Source: Micropruina glycogenica (GTDB taxonomy: Bacteria; Actinomycetota; Actinomycetes; Propionibacteriales; Propionibacteriaceae). From it: a stretch of 64,000 bases of DNA. Shown piece after piece: positions 37,843 through 48,977 of the stretch (positions within the stretch are counted from its first letter, which is position 1; every line of letters starts with the position of its first letter). The stretch is taken from the NCBI RefSeq assembly GCF_900289045.1, contig NZ_LT985188.1, positions 2,170,001 through 2,234,000 of the forward strand, read 5' to 3'. Under the pieces are notes generated by a model. It worked only from the letters and a program-made list of their open reading frames with translations, searched no databases and was not told where the DNA came from. Made by a program: the position numbers and the translations under genes.

Positions 37843-39066
37843 ATGGATCGGTTGCAAGGTGTCTTGGGCATCGCTGTGATTTTCGGCTTGGTCTTCGCGG
37901 TGTCGAAGTACCGCACCCGTATCAACTGGCGCATCTTGGGTGCGGGCTTCGCCCTGCAGGTGATCACCGCCTTTCTGATTCTGAAGTGGGAGCCCGGGTT
38001 TCAGGCGTTGCAGGCGTTGTCGGGCGGCGTGTCCTGGCTGGTCGGTTTCGCCAACCAGGGCACCACCTTCGTGTTCGGCGGACTATTCAACAACGACCAG
38101 ATCGGCTTCGTGTTCGCGCTCGGCGTGCTGCCGGTGATCATCTTCATCGGCGCGCTGATCGGGCTGTTGTACTACCTGCGGGTGATCCAGTGGTTCATCG
38201 AGATCGTCGGCACCGCGATGAAGTGGCTCGTCGGCGTCAGCAAGGTCGAATCGGTGTGGGCCACCACGGTGATCTTTCTGGGCATGAGCGAGGCACCTCT
38301 GGTGATTCAGCCCTACCTGAAGAAGCTCACCAAGTCGGCGCTGTTCACCTGCATGGTGGGCGGCTTCGCGTCGGTGGCCGGCTCGACCCTGGTGGGCTAC
38401 TCGCTGCTCGGTGCCCCGCTGCCCTACCTGATCGCCGCGTCGGTGATGAACGCGCCCTCGTCGTTGGTGATCGCCAAGGGCCTGTGGCCCGAAACCGAAG
38501 AGAGCGATCTCGATGGCTCGGTGCGCGACGTCAAGGACGAAGAGTCAGCCAACGTGATCGACGCCCTGGCCCGCGGCGCCCTGTCGGGCGGCCACCTGGC
38601 CGTCATCGTCGGCTGCCTGCTGATCGCCTTCATTTCGATGATCGGCCTGGCCAACGGCATCGCCAGCGGCATCGGCGGCTGGTTCGGCCACCCCGAGATC
38701 ACCTTCGACAAGATCTTCGGCTGGATCTTCGCCCCGGTGGCCTGGCTGATCGGCGTGCAGTGGAGCGAGGCGGCCACGGTGGGCAACCTGATCGGCCAGA
38801 AGACGGTGCTCAACGAGTTCGTCGCCTACAGCAACCTCGGCCCGATGATCACCGGCAACCAACTCAGCCCGAAGAGCTCGCTGATCGCCAGCTTCGCACT
38901 GGCCGGCTTCGCCAACTTCGGCTCGATCGCCATCATGATCGGCTCCCTGGGCGCCCTGGTGCCCGAACGGCGTAGTGAGGTGGCCAAGAACGGCCTCTTC
39001 GCGCTGCTCGGCGGTACCCTGGCCAACCTGCTGAACGCATCCATCGCCGGCGTCGTCGGCAGCTGA
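37843..39066 (+). CDS. Concentrative nucleoside transporter (NupC/CNT family)
   Basis: 407 residues from ATG 37843 with AAGGAGG at 37831. About ten membrane segments. The CNT hallmarks are the re-entrant GALIGLLYYLRVIQWFIEIVGTAMKWLVGVSKVESVWATTVIFLGMSEAPLVIQPYL (about 105-160) and the second hairpin with NEFVAYSNL. The GMSEAP and NEFVAY residues bind the sugar in CNT structures. It imports nucleosides with H+ or Na+. It is followed at 21 bp by a nucleoside hydrolase and then a convergent ribokinase, together a salvage route from extracellular nucleosides to base plus ribose 5-phosphate. Confidence 0.93.
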   Translation: MDRLQGVLGIAVIFGLVFAVSKYRTRINWRILGAGFALQVITAFLILKWEPGFQALQALSGGVSWLVGFANQGTTFVFGGLFNNDQIGFVFALGVLPVIIFIGALIGLLYYLRVIQWFIEIVGTAMKWLVGVSKVESVWATTVIFLGMSEAPLVIQPYLKKLTKSALFTCMVGGFASVAGSTLVGYSLLGAPLPYLIAASVMNAPSSLVIAKGLWPETEESDLDGSVRDVKDEESANVIDALARGALSGGHLAVIVGCLLIAFISMIGLANGIASGIGGWFGHPEITFDKIFGWIFAPVAWLIGVQWSEAATVGNLIGQKTVLNEFVAYSNLGPMITGNQLSPKSSLIASFALAGFANFGSIAIMIGSLGALVPERRSEVAKNGLFALLGGTLANLLNASIAGVVGS

Positions 39067-39087
39067 CCCCTCCGAGAGGAACTTCGC

Positions 39088-40047
39088 ATGGCTACGCGCC
39101 CCGTCTATTTCGACTGCGACACCGGCATCGACGACGCCCTGGCTCTGGTGTACCTGATGGCCTCGCCCGAGATCAGCCTGGCCGGTATCGGCACCGTCAG
39201 CGGCAACATCGACGCCGCGCAGGCCGCGGTGAACACGCTGGATCTGCTGGCCATGGGCGGCCGTGACGACGTGGCGGTCGCGGTCGGCGCCATGAACCCG
39301 CTGGCCCGGCCGTTCACCGGCGGCGTTCCGCACATTCACGGCCGAAACGGCGTGGGCAACGTCGAACTGCCGCACACCGAGAAGCAGCCCGAGAACGAGT
39401 CGGCGGCCGACATGCTGGTGCGCCTGGCGCACGAGCACGAGGGTGAGCTCGTGGTGATCGCGATCGGCCCGCTGACCAACCTGGCGCTGGCCCTGCAGCA
39501 GGATCCGTCGATCGCCGGCAAGGTGCACGAGGTGGTCATCATGGGCGGGGCCGCCCTGGTGCCCGGCAATCTGAGCGCGGTGGGTGAGGCCAACATCTGG
39601 AACGACCCCGAGGCGGCCCAGATCGTCATGCAGGCGCCGTGGCAGGTGGTGCTCGTGCCCTTGGACGTCACGCTCGAGAACTACTTCGAAGAGGACGACC
39701 GGCTGGCGCTGGCGGCGTCCGACTCAGAACTCAACCGGGCCCTGGCCGACATTCTCGACCTGTACTTCGACTTCTACGTGGCCGAGTACGGACGCAAGCT
39801 GTGCGCCCTGCACGACCCGCTGGCCGCGGCGATCGCGGTGGGCCAGATCACGGCCACCCGCGCCCCCAATGTGCCGGTGGTGGTCGACGACACCCAGGGC
39901 CCCGGCCGTGGGCAGACCATCTGCGACCTGCGCGGGCAACGCACCGGCCCCAAAGACGTCGAGGGCGCCCACGTGCGGGTGGTGCTCGACACCGACCAGC
40001 CGCTCGGCCCGGTGCTGCTCGCCCGGCTGCTGGACTACCAGCCCTGA
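39088..40047 (+). CDS. Nucleoside hydrolase (inosine-uridine preferring family)
   Basis: 319 residues, GAGAGGA upstream. The metal-binding N-terminus VYFDCDTGIDDALALVYLM (DxDxGxDDA) binds Ca2+ and activates water; GNIDAAQAAVNTL and PHIHGRNGVGNVELP are the usual loops; VIAIGPLTNLALAL, VIMGGAALVPGNLSAVGEANIWNDPEAA complete the active site, with a late His/Asp (ALHDPLAA). It splits nucleosides to free base and ribose. It is cotranscribed with the nucleoside transporter and its product ribose is the substrate of the convergent ribokinase gene; specific nucleoside preference not readable. Confidence 0.94.
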   Translation: MATRPVYFDCDTGIDDALALVYLMASPEISLAGIGTVSGNIDAAQAAVNTLDLLAMGGRDDVAVAVGAMNPLARPFTGGVPHIHGRNGVGNVELPHTEKQPENESAADMLVRLAHEHEGELVVIAIGPLTNLALALQQDPSIAGKVHEVVIMGGAALVPGNLSAVGEANIWNDPEAAQIVMQAPWQVVLVPLDVTLENYFEEDDRLALAASDSELNRALADILDLYFDFYVAEYGRKLCALHDPLAAAIAVGQITATRAPNVPVVVDDTQGPGRGQTICDLRGQRTGPKDVEGAHVRVVLDTDQPLGPVLLARLLDYQP

Positions 40048-40048
40048 G

Positions 40049-40999
40049 TCAGGGCGCCCAGTTCTCGAGCTGGTCGGCGGTCGGGTACGACTTCTGCGCG
40101 CCCTCGCCGGTGGCCGCGTAGGCCCCCACCCGAACGGCGAACGCGCAGGCCGTCGACAGGTCGTCACCGGAGGCCAGCCGATACGCCAGCGACGCCAGAA
40201 ACGCGTCACCGGCACCCGTGGTGTCGACAGGCGTGATCTTCGGCGAGGGAATCTGGTCGGAGACCTCGCCCGAGTCGAGATCGATGGTGCGGGCACCGTC
40301 GGCACCGAGGGTGACCACCACGGTGCGCGGGCCGGACTCACCCAGTGCGGCGCGGGTGGCCTCGACCACTGCCGTCCAGTCGCCCAGGGGTTCGAAGTCG
40401 GGCTGTTCGGTCAGGTCGGCGAGCTCGTGCGCGTTCACCACCAGAAGGTCGGCCAGGTCGAGCACGTCGGCGCCCACCTTGGCGTACGGCGACAGGTTCA
40501 GCACCACCCGGGCCCCCCGTTCGTGGGCCTCGCGCGCGGCAGCCTTGACGGCGTCGATCGACACTTCGAGGCAGAGCGTGAGCATCGAGGAGTCGCCGGC
40601 GGTGTCGAAGAACTCGTCGGCCGCCTCGACGTCGACAGCCGAGAGCCGACCGTTGGCCCCCGGGCTCACGATGATGCAGTTCTCACCGCTGTCGTCGACG
40701 GCGATCATGGCCGAGCCGGTGGCCACCCCCTGCAGCACCTGCACGTGGCTGACGTCCACACCGGACTCGCGCAGGCTGTCGAGCAGCATGGTGCCGTTGC
40801 CGTCGTCGCCGACGCAGCCGAGCAGGGCGACGTCGCCGCCGAGCTTGCCGATCGCGGCTGCCTGGTTCGAGCTCTTGCCGCCGGGCACGATGACCAGATC
40901 GGAGCCCGTCACGGTTTCGCCCGGCGACGGAATGCGTGGGGTGCGTACCACCAGGTCTGCATTGAGTGACCCCACCACCAACACGCGTCCGGACGCCAT
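40049..40999 (-). CDS. rbsK: Ribokinase
   Basis: 316 residues. PfkB-family sugar kinase: VVGSLNADLVVRTPRIPSPGETV at residue 8, substrate-binding GGKSSNQAAAIGKLGG (residues 40-55), NLSPYAKV, VVVNAHELADL and the ATP/catalytic DTTGAGDAFLASLAYRLA near residue 250 with Asp as catalytic base. Phosphorylates ribose at O5. It is convergent with the nucleoside hydrolase gene (1-bp gap) and completes the salvage set. Confidence 0.93.
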   Translation of the reverse strand: MASGRVLVVGSLNADLVVRTPRIPSPGETVTGSDLVIVPGGKSSNQAAAIGKLGGDVALLGCVGDDGNGTMLLDSLRESGVDVSHVQVLQGVATGSAMIAVDDSGENCIIVSPGANGRLSAVDVEAADEFFDTAGDSSMLTLCLEVSIDAVKAAAREAHERGARVVLNLSPYAKVGADVLDLADLLVVNAHELADLTEQPDFEPLGDWTAVVEATRAALGESGPRTVVVTLGADGARTIDLDSGEVSDQIPSPKITPVDTTGAGDAFLASLAYRLASGDDLSTACAFAVRVGAYAATGEGAQKSYPTADQLENWAP

Positions 41000-41108
41000 G
41001 ACTGTTCTCCTCTTCGAGCTCGCCTGTGGCCACCGAACCTAGCCGAAGGATGGTTGATGGGTCGAGGGGCAGCCGGGCAACCGTGCGACCGCGATTAGGC
41101 TGCTCGCC

Positions 41109-43079
41109 ATGCGACCCGATCAACTGCCGCTGCTCACCACCCTGTCGGCCCCGGCGGTGCACCCCGACGGCGAGTGGTGCGTGGTGGCGTCCAGCCGGCC
41201 CGATTTCGACGCCGACGACTACGTGGGCCAGTTGTTCAGGGTGCCGCTGGACGGCTCGCCGGTTCGCCGTCTCACCCGAGGCAGGGCCGACGCCCACCCA
41301 CGGTTCTCGCCGGACGGTTCGCTGCTGGGCTTTCTGCGTGCCGGGGCGAGCGACAAGCCGCAGGTGCACCTGATACCCGCTGAGGGCGGCAAGGCGCTGT
41401 GCGTCACCAACCAGCCCCTGGGCGTCGCCGACTTCGTCTTCTCACCGGACGGCCGGCAGCTCGCCTTCGTCGCTCGCGAGCCCGAGGACGGCCGCTACGG
41501 CACCGTCGAGGGTGTGGATCCGCAGCACGAGAACCCGCGCCACATCACCACGCTCGGCTTTCAGCTCAACGGCGTCGGCTGGGTGCGCGACCGCCGCCGG
41601 CAGTTGTTCGTGGTCGAGGTGCCCGACGTGTTCGGTGAGCCGGCGATCACCCCCAAGGGCCGGGCCGCGCGCGACGCCGACCCCGAGGCGCTGAAGAACC
41701 ACGGCTTCGCGAAGCCGCGCCGGCTCACCGACGCCGACGCCGACGCGAGCAGCCCGTGCTTCACCGGCGACGGCTCGGCGGTGCTGGTGTCGTACGGACG
41801 CACCGAAGGCCCCGAATCGCTGGTGGGCGACCTGGTGCGGGTGCCGGTGGACGGCTCGCCCCACGAACGCCTGACGACCGCGAACGTCGATGCCGCCGAC
41901 CCGGTGGTCGCCGACGAAACGACGTGGTTTCTGGGCACCGACCTGGGCGAGACGGGGCTCGAGTTCGTGGCGGCGCAGGCCGGCGTTTACCGGCTCGGCC
42001 ACGACGGCCCCGAACTGTGCACCGACCCCGACGAGTCGGTGGTGGCGCCCCTGGTGGCCGCCGGTGACGGCGTGCTGGCGCTGGCCGAGCACCGCGGGGC
42101 CAGCCGACTGCTGCGGGTGGGCGCCGACGGCACCGAGGTGCTGCTCGACAGTTCGGCCGGGGCGGTCGTGGTCGGTGCCGGCAGCGCATCTGCGGGCACG
42201 CCGGTAATGGTCACCTTTCACACCGCCGGCGGCCTCGACGAGGTCGGGGTCGTCGAGAACGGCTCGGTGCGCCGGCTGACCGACTTCTCGGCGGCGCTGC
42301 GCGCGAGCACCACCGTGCGCGAGCCGCGCGAGCTGACCGCCACCGCACCCGACGGCTACCCGGTGCACGGCTGGGTGGTGCTGCCCGAGGGTGACAGCCC
42401 CCACCCGGTGCTGCTGATGATTCACGGCGGGCCGTTCGCCGGCTACACCCCGGCGTTCTTCGACGAGGCGCAGGTGTACGCCGAGGCCGGCTACGCCGTG
42501 GTGATGTGCAATCCGCGGGGCTCGGCCGGCTACGGACGCGACCACGGCCGGGCCATTCAGGGCGATTTTGGCAACCTCGACTCGGCCGACGTGCTGGCCT
42601 TTCTCGACCATGCGGTGACCACCGTGCCCGGTCTGGACGGCGCCCGGGTCGGCATCATGGGCGGCTCGTACGGCGGCTATCTGACCGCGTGGATCATCGC
42701 CCACGACCACCGCTGGGCCGGGGCGATCGTCGAGCGTGGCTACCTCGACCCGGCGTCGTTCGTGGGGGCGTCCGACATCGGCTGGTTCTTTCCGGCGCAG
42801 TACAACGGCACCAAAGCCGAACAGGACGCGCAGTCGCCCATGTTGCTGGCGGGGCAGGTGACCACGCCGACGCTGGTGATTCACAGCGAACTCGACCTGC
42901 GTTGCCCCTTGTCGCAGGGCCTGCGGTACTACACGGTGCTCAAGCAGGCGGGGGTCGATGCCGAACTGTTGGTGTTTCCGGGTGAGAACCACGAGCTGTC
43001 GCGCTCGGGCACGCCCTGGCACCGCCGGCAACGGTTCGAAGCGATTCTGGGCTGGTGGAGTCGGCACTTGCCGGTGTGA
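41109..43079 (+). CDS. S9 family prolyl oligopeptidase-like peptidase
   Basis: 656 residues. An N-terminal beta-propeller (about 1-400; repeated FSPDG(R/S) blades, e.g. PRFSPDGSLLGFLR, FVFSPDGRQLAFVAR) covers an alpha/beta-hydrolase domain (about 410-656). The catalytic triad is Ser520 in GGSYGGYLTAW, Asp596 in HSELDLRCPL and His628 in GENHELSRSG. No signal peptide, so it is cytosolic. Family members are acylaminoacyl-peptidases or dipeptidyl-peptidases that degrade short peptides. Transcribed divergently from rbsK and convergent with the channel gene. Confidence 0.92.
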   Translation: MRPDQLPLLTTLSAPAVHPDGEWCVVASSRPDFDADDYVGQLFRVPLDGSPVRRLTRGRADAHPRFSPDGSLLGFLRAGASDKPQVHLIPAEGGKALCVTNQPLGVADFVFSPDGRQLAFVAREPEDGRYGTVEGVDPQHENPRHITTLGFQLNGVGWVRDRRRQLFVVEVPDVFGEPAITPKGRAARDADPEALKNHGFAKPRRLTDADADASSPCFTGDGSAVLVSYGRTEGPESLVGDLVRVPVDGSPHERLTTANVDAADPVVADETTWFLGTDLGETGLEFVAAQAGVYRLGHDGPELCTDPDESVVAPLVAAGDGVLALAEHRGASRLLRVGADGTEVLLDSSAGAVVVGAGSASAGTPVMVTFHTAGGLDEVGVVENGSVRRLTDFSAALRASTTVREPRELTATAPDGYPVHGWVVLPEGDSPHPVLLMIHGGPFAGYTPAFFDEAQVYAEAGYAVVMCNPRGSAGYGRDHGRAIQGDFGNLDSADVLAFLDHAVTTVPGLDGARVGIMGGSYGGYLTAWIIAHDHRWAGAIVERGYLDPASFVGASDIGWFFPAQYNGTKAEQDAQSPMLLAGQVTTPTLVIHSELDLRCPLSQGLRYYTVLKQAGVDAELLVFPGENHELSRSGTPWHRRQRFEAILGWWSRHLPV

Positions 43080-43091
43080 ATCGCTGATTGA

Positions 43092-44981
43092 TCAGTGCTC
43101 GTCCTGGGCCAGCACGATGACCGAGTCACCGGCGCCCAGGGTCACCGCTGCTGCCTTGTTCGGGTTGAGGTGCACGCCGTAGGAGTTCGGCCGCGACCAC
43201 GACTGCGCCGCGAGCCGGTAGCCGATCGCCGTTTCGCCCCGCGCCGCGGCCGCGGCCACGACGGTGTAGAAGGTGGCCTCGGCGCCGGGCACCAGGTACA
43301 GCTCGGCCGGCCGCAGGTAGATCTCGTCGCCCTCGCTGCGAAACAACTGGTCGAACACCTCGACCAGCCGCGGGTTCTCGCTCACCTGCGCCAGCATCAG
43401 CCCGATCAGCCGATCGCTGACGATGAAGTCGTCGGCCCGGGTGACCTCGGCCAGCTCGCGGTTGCGGTCGTCCAGCATCTCGCTGACGATGTTGAGCTGC
43501 AGCTGGGCCCGGCTGGCGATGTCGCGCAGGTGCAGCAGGGTGACCAGCGTGCGGGCGTCCGCGATCTGCGGGTCGGGGTGTTCGATGTCGGCCAGCACCA
43601 CGATGTGGTCGTACTGAGCGATCTCGAGCGACCACAGCAGCGTCTTGCTCGTGGTGTCGCCCACCACCACCCGCAGGCTGACGCCCTCGGGCTCGATGAG
43701 GCTGCGCACCCGTTCGTCGTCGGCCAGGACGCAGATCTCAGACCCGGCGGGCAGATAGCGGCTGAGCTCGTCGATCACCTCGCCGATGCCCGCGTTGTGA
43801 CCGATGATCAGGGTGTGCTCGGCGGCCGGCGGCGGCGCCTGCACGCGCGAGATCGCCCCGGCGGTCACCGGGCCCGGCTCGCCCAGCCTGATCTCGGAGT
43901 TGTCGGACGCCAGCACCACCAGCTGGTCGCCTTGGGCCACCACGGTGTCGGCGGCCGGGTTCAGCATGATCACCGTGCCGCGCACGATGCCGAACACCGA
44001 GGCGTCGGCGAACCGCATCAACGCGTCGGCGTAGGTCGACCCGGTCAGGGCCGGCTGCTCGGTGAAGTAGATCTCGTCGCCGGCGAAGTCAAGCAGTTCG
44101 GCATACACGCTCGACAGGCCGCGCTGGCGGCACGTCTGCGCCGTCAGCCGGCGAATCAGCATGGTGGCAGGCAGCCATCGTGATTCGCCACGACCAACCA
44201 GCTGCGCGGCGTCGAGGTTCGCCGAATCGTGAAGGGCCGCGACGAGCGGCACCCCCGAGCCCTCGGGCAGGGCGTGGGTGAGGGCGAGGGCGGTCTTGAT
44301 CGCCGCCGCGTCCGGATCGTTGCTGTCACCGCTGAGCACCACCACGCTGCGGGCGGCCAGCGGGTTGGCGATCTGAATGTCGGCCGGCGAGGTCGGGTCA
44401 CCGGTGCGACAGATGATGCGCGTGCGGCCCCGGCCGGTCACCTTCTCGCGCAGGGCGTCCTCCATCTCGACCTTGTCGCGATCGGCGAGCACCACGATCG
44501 CGCGTCCTCGACCGCCCTGGTCGGCGTTGGCCTGGCAGATCTCGTCGACGAGCAGAAACAGCTGTGGCGACCACCCCAGAATCAGCGTGTGATCCTTCTC
44601 GATCACCCGGCTGCGGCCCTTGCGCAGTTGGGCCATCTTGTCGTCGAAGCCGCCCGACACGATGCCGATCAGGCTCGCCACGATGATCAGGCCGCCGATC
44701 GTCACGGTCAGCATCAACAGCCGAAAGCCCCACCCGGCGTCGGCGCCCATGGTGCCCGGGTCGAGGGTGCGCATCAGGTTGCCCCACACGATGTCCCAGA
44801 AGTCGCCCTCTTGGGCGTCTTCGGGGAACGCCTTCAGCAGCATCACGATCAGGGCGATCACGAACACGAACACCAGGGTGCCGAGCGCCAACAGCCCCAT
44901 GATGGCCACGGTGCCGCGTGACATCACCGTGTCGAAGGCGTACTGCAGCCGTTCGCGCAGCTTCGGCTCGTGCACGCTCAC
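43092..44981 (-). CDS. CASTOR/POLLUX-type ion channel protein with RCK-like domains
   Basis: 629 residues from GTG. Two N-terminal membrane helices at about 24-49 and 86-108 flank a short extracytoplasmic loop (GDFWDIVWGNLMRTLDPGTMG) as in CASTOR/POLLUX channels, which lack a classical GYG potassium filter. Residues 130 onward hold tandem RCK/TrkA_N-like Rossmann modules: HTLILGWSPQLFLLVDEIC at 132, RSVVVLSGDSNDPDAAAIKTALAL near 208, and a second HTLIIGHNAGIGEVIDEL near 394. Plant relatives are nuclear-envelope Ca2+/K+ channels; bacterial ones are little studied. Ion and ligand are unknown here. Confidence 0.88.
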   Translation of the reverse strand: MSVHEPKLRERLQYAFDTVMSRGTVAIMGLLALGTLVFVFVIALIVMLLKAFPEDAQEGDFWDIVWGNLMRTLDPGTMGADAGWGFRLLMLTVTIGGLIIVASLIGIVSGGFDDKMAQLRKGRSRVIEKDHTLILGWSPQLFLLVDEICQANADQGGRGRAIVVLADRDKVEMEDALREKVTGRGRTRIICRTGDPTSPADIQIANPLAARSVVVLSGDSNDPDAAAIKTALALTHALPEGSGVPLVAALHDSANLDAAQLVGRGESRWLPATMLIRRLTAQTCRQRGLSSVYAELLDFAGDEIYFTEQPALTGSTYADALMRFADASVFGIVRGTVIMLNPAADTVVAQGDQLVVLASDNSEIRLGEPGPVTAGAISRVQAPPPAAEHTLIIGHNAGIGEVIDELSRYLPAGSEICVLADDERVRSLIEPEGVSLRVVVGDTTSKTLLWSLEIAQYDHIVVLADIEHPDPQIADARTLVTLLHLRDIASRAQLQLNIVSEMLDDRNRELAEVTRADDFIVSDRLIGLMLAQVSENPRLVEVFDQLFRSEGDEIYLRPAELYLVPGAEATFYTVVAAAAARGETAIGYRLAAQSWSRPNSYGVHLNPNKAAAVTLGAGDSVIVLAQDEH

Positions 44982-45069
44982 CCCCTGTGAATGCCCAGGT
45001 TCGGCACCCTAGCCGAGTCGACCGACACGACGAGGCGCAACGGGCGATCCGCTCTGCCGCGACGCTGGG

Positions 45070-46626
<1,557 letters not shown>

Positions 46627-46650
46627 GGGACGTCAGTCTAGGGAGAGACG

Positions 46651-46723
46651 ATTGGTACTATCATTACCTACCGAGTTTACGGAACATGGATTATCCCCAC
46701 CCGATGAGTAGTTAGGTAGCTGT
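46651..46723 (+). promoter_or_regulatory. A/T-rich divergent promoter region between guaA and cysK
   Basis: The 97 bp between the divergent guaA and cysK starts are markedly poorer in GC than the rest of the window. They contain GGTA-N7-TACC (46654-46668) and TACCTA (46666-46671) matched by TAGGTA (46713-46718) just before the cysK ATG. These are possible half-sites for a cysteine-type Rrf2 regulator, but no such regulator gene lies here and I cannot assign one. Confidence 0.35.
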
Positions 46724-47653
46724 ATGCAGATCTATGACGACGTCACCGCACTGGTCGGACGCACTCCGCTCGTTCGCCTCAACCGCATCTTCGGCGACAC
46801 CAAGGCAACCGTGCTGGGCAAGCTTGAGTTCTACAACCCCGCCAGCTCGGTGAAGGACCGTATCGGCGTGGCCATGATCGACGCCGCCGAGGCGTCGGGG
46901 CAGCTCAAGCCGGGCGGCACCATCGTCGAAGCCACGTCGGGCAACACCGGCATCGCGCTGGCGATGGTGGGCGCGGCCCGCGGGTACCGGGTGGTGCTGA
47001 CGATGCCCGAGACCATGAGCAAGGAACGGCGGGCCCTGCTGCGCGCGTTCGGCGCCGAGCTGGTGCTGACCCCCGGCCCCGAGGGCATGCGTGGCGCCGT
47101 GGCGCGCGCCGAGGCGATCGGCGCCGAAGAGGGCGCCGTGCTGGTGCGTCAGTTCGCCAACCAGGCCAACGTCGACATTCACCGCAAGACCACCGCCGAA
47201 GAGATCTGGAACGACACCGACGGCACCGTCGACTACGTGGTGGCCGGCATCGGCACCGGCGGCACCATCAGCGGCGTCGGCCAGGTGCTCAAAGAGCGCA
47301 AGCCGAGCGTCAAGATGATCGCCGTCGAGCCCAAGGAGTCCCCGATCCTCGAGGGCGGCCAGCCCGGCCCGCACAAGATTCAGGGCATCGGGGCGAACTT
47401 CATTCCCGAGATCCTCGATCGTTCGATCATCGACGAGATCCTGCCGCAGAACGCCGAGACCGCGGTTGAGTACGCGCGACTGGCCGCCGCTCAAGAGGGC
47501 CTGCTGGTCGGCATCAGCTCGGGTGCAGCGCTCGCGTCCGCGGGTGAGTTGGCGGCCCGCGAAGAGAACGCCGGCAAGGTGATCGTGGTGATCATCCCCT
47601 CGTTCGGCGAGCGGTACCTGTCGACGATTCTGTACTCGGATCTGATGGACTGA
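46724..47653 (+). CDS. cysK: Cysteine synthase A (O-acetylserine sulfhydrylase)
   Basis: 309 residues. PLP enzyme that makes cysteine from O-acetylserine and sulfide. PLP-binding Lys44 lies in [14 protein letters not shown]; the substrate loop is [18 protein letters not shown], the phosphate-binding loop [12 protein letters not shown] and the serine loop VGISSGAA. Length is that of CysK rather than cystathionine beta-synthase. CysE, which makes the substrate, is 640 bp downstream in the same direction, separated by a small opposite gene. Confidence 0.97.
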   Translation: MQIYDDVTALVGRTPLVRLNRIFGDTKATVLGKLEFYNPASSVKDRIGVAMIDAAEASGQLKPGGTIVEATSGNTGIALAMVGAARGYRVVLTMPETMSKERRALLRAFGAELVLTPGPEGMRGAVARAEAIGAEEGAVLVRQFANQANVDIHRKTTAEEIWNDTDGTVDYVVAGIGTGGTISGVGQVLKERKPSVKMIAVEPKESPILEGGQPGPHKIQGIGANFIPEILDRSIIDEILPQNAETAVEYARLAAAQEGLLVGISSGAALASAGELAAREENAGKVIVVIIPSFGERYLSTILYSDLMD

Positions 47654-47660
47654 AGGTCAA

Positions 47661-47703
47661 CGCGGCAGCGGGAGGGTTCCGGTCGAACCCCCCCGCTGCT
47701 GCG
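47661..47703 (+). terminator. Intrinsic terminator after cysK
   Basis: Arms 47661-47679 and 47685-47703 pair at 17 of 19 positions around CGGTC and are followed by TTT. It begins 8 bp after the cysK stop. Confidence 0.85.
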
Positions 47704-47722
47704 TTTCAGCCCTGACACAGGC

Positions 47723-48157
47723 TCAGGGCAGCTTGCACTGGCGCCCTTCGGTGTTGATGTGGTGGGTGTCGAGCAGGTTGCCGGCCCACACCCAGCCCTG
47801 GGTGCCGTCCAAGAGGCGCACGTGCCACCAGGTGTGCTGGTACTTGTTGCGCACGAAGCAGTCCAGGTGCACGGTACGCATCCGTTGGCCGTAGTCCTCA
47901 TCACGGTCGGCGCACTTTCGGTACGGCCCCGACCGAACAGACCTACCGGGCAGCAGTTTGGCGGTCTGGCCAGAGCGGTCCTTCCAGGCCCATTGGCAGG
48001 CGACCGCGCGATCGCCCTCGTCGGGCTCCGTGGTCGCGGCGTGGGCCGGTTGCGCCGGCGCGAGGCCCGTCGCGGTCAGCATCAGACCGGCCACGGCCAA
48101 CGCCATCCGTTGCGGTTTCGTCGTTACGATCCCTCCTCGATCCTGGCGGTCAACCAT
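47723..48157 (-). CDS. Small secreted SH3-like domain protein
   Basis: 144 residues from ATG 48157. A signal peptide ([23 protein letters not shown], residues 18-40) follows a basic n-region. The mature part has four cysteines ([25 protein letters not shown]), likely forming two disulfides, and a C-terminal SH3b-like block [23 protein letters not shown]. The start is uncertain: a strong GAGGAGG sits at 48131-48137, but the codon it would serve is GTA at 48127, not a start codon; ATG 48106 would remove the positive n-region. Probably a cell-wall-associated extracellular protein. It lies opposite to and between cysK and cysE. Confidence 0.65.
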   Translation of the reverse strand: MVDRQDRGGIVTTKPQRMALAVAGLMLTATGLAPAQPAHAATTEPDEGDRAVACQWAWKDRSGQTAKLLPGRSVRSGPYRKCADRDEDYGQRMRTVHLDCFVRNKYQHTWWHVRLLDGTQGWVWAGNLLDTHHINTEGRQCKLP

Positions 48158-48296
48158 CGCCTGCAGTCAGCCTCGGGGCGGTCGTCCGGCTGGCGGAAGT
48201 CGGGTGACGCGATCGTCGGCGAAGGTGCAGCAGGCCTGCAGTGAACGTCCAGGCTCAGCGATGCACCTGAACGCCTGCTTCTGCTTTGATGGCCCG

Positions 48297-48854
48297 GTGA
48301 CCCTGAGCGCCCTGGCCCGGTCGGCCTGGAACCGAATGAACGAAGACCTTGAGACGGCCATGCGCGAAGATCCGGCCGCCCACAGCAAGCTGATGGTGGC
48401 CGTGGCATACCCGGGCGTGCACGCGGTGTGGCTGCATCGCCTGTGCCACAAGCTCTGGACCACCAGCCCTGCGTTGAAGCCGTTGGCGCGGTTGATCTCG
48501 CAGCTCGCCCGCACGTTGACGCAGGTGGAGATTCACCCCGGCGCCGTGATCGGCCGGCGGTTCTTCATCGATCACGGCAACGGCGTGGTGATCGGCGAGA
48601 CGGCCGAGATCGGCGACGACGTGCTGATGTACCACCAGGTCACCCTGGGCGGACGCTCCCGCGGCCGGTTCAAACGACACCCCACCATCGGCAACGGGGT
48701 GCTGCTGGGGGCGGGCGCCAAGATCATCGGCCCGATCACCATCGGCGACGGGTCGAAGGTCGGCGCCAACGCCCTGGTGGTCAAAGACGTGCCGCCCGGC
48801 TCGGTGGTCACCGGCATTCCGGCCAACACCACCGCCGGTGACGTGATCGCCTGA
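48297..48854 (+). CDS. cysE: Serine O-acetyltransferase
   Basis: 185 residues from GTG 48297; no clear ribosome site is visible and ATG 48336 is an alternative. The short form (EpsC/SrpH-type) of CysE with an N-terminal helical part ([32 protein letters not shown]) and a left-handed parallel beta-helix of hexapeptide repeats: [83 protein letters not shown]. The active-site His of FIDHG and MYHQ are present. Supplies O-acetylserine to cysK. Confidence 0.95.
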   Translation: MTLSALARSAWNRMNEDLETAMREDPAAHSKLMVAVAYPGVHAVWLHRLCHKLWTTSPALKPLARLISQLARTLTQVEIHPGAVIGRRFFIDHGNGVVIGETAEIGDDVLMYHQVTLGGRSRGRFKRHPTIGNGVLLGAGAKIIGPITIGDGSKVGANALVVKDVPPGSVVTGIPANTTAGDVIA

Positions 48855-48892
48855 CGTTGCCGGGTTGCCACCCGCGCCGGCATCACCCATGC

Positions 48893-48966
48893 CGACAAAG
48901 CCCTCCCCAATCAGTCCTGCCCAGCCGTCGACGACAGGGCAGAACTGATTAGGGAGGGCCTTGTCG
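48893..48966. terminator. Large bidirectional hairpin between cysE and the DinB-like gene
   Basis: Arms 48893-48922 and 48937-48966 pair over 30 bp with only a few mismatches around a 14-base loop. Both flanking genes converge on it. Just upstream, GCCGGCATCACCCATGCCGAC (48876-48896 region) resembles repeat units beside groEL at about 60979. Confidence 0.8.
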
Positions 48967-48977
48967 TGTGAGGGGCG

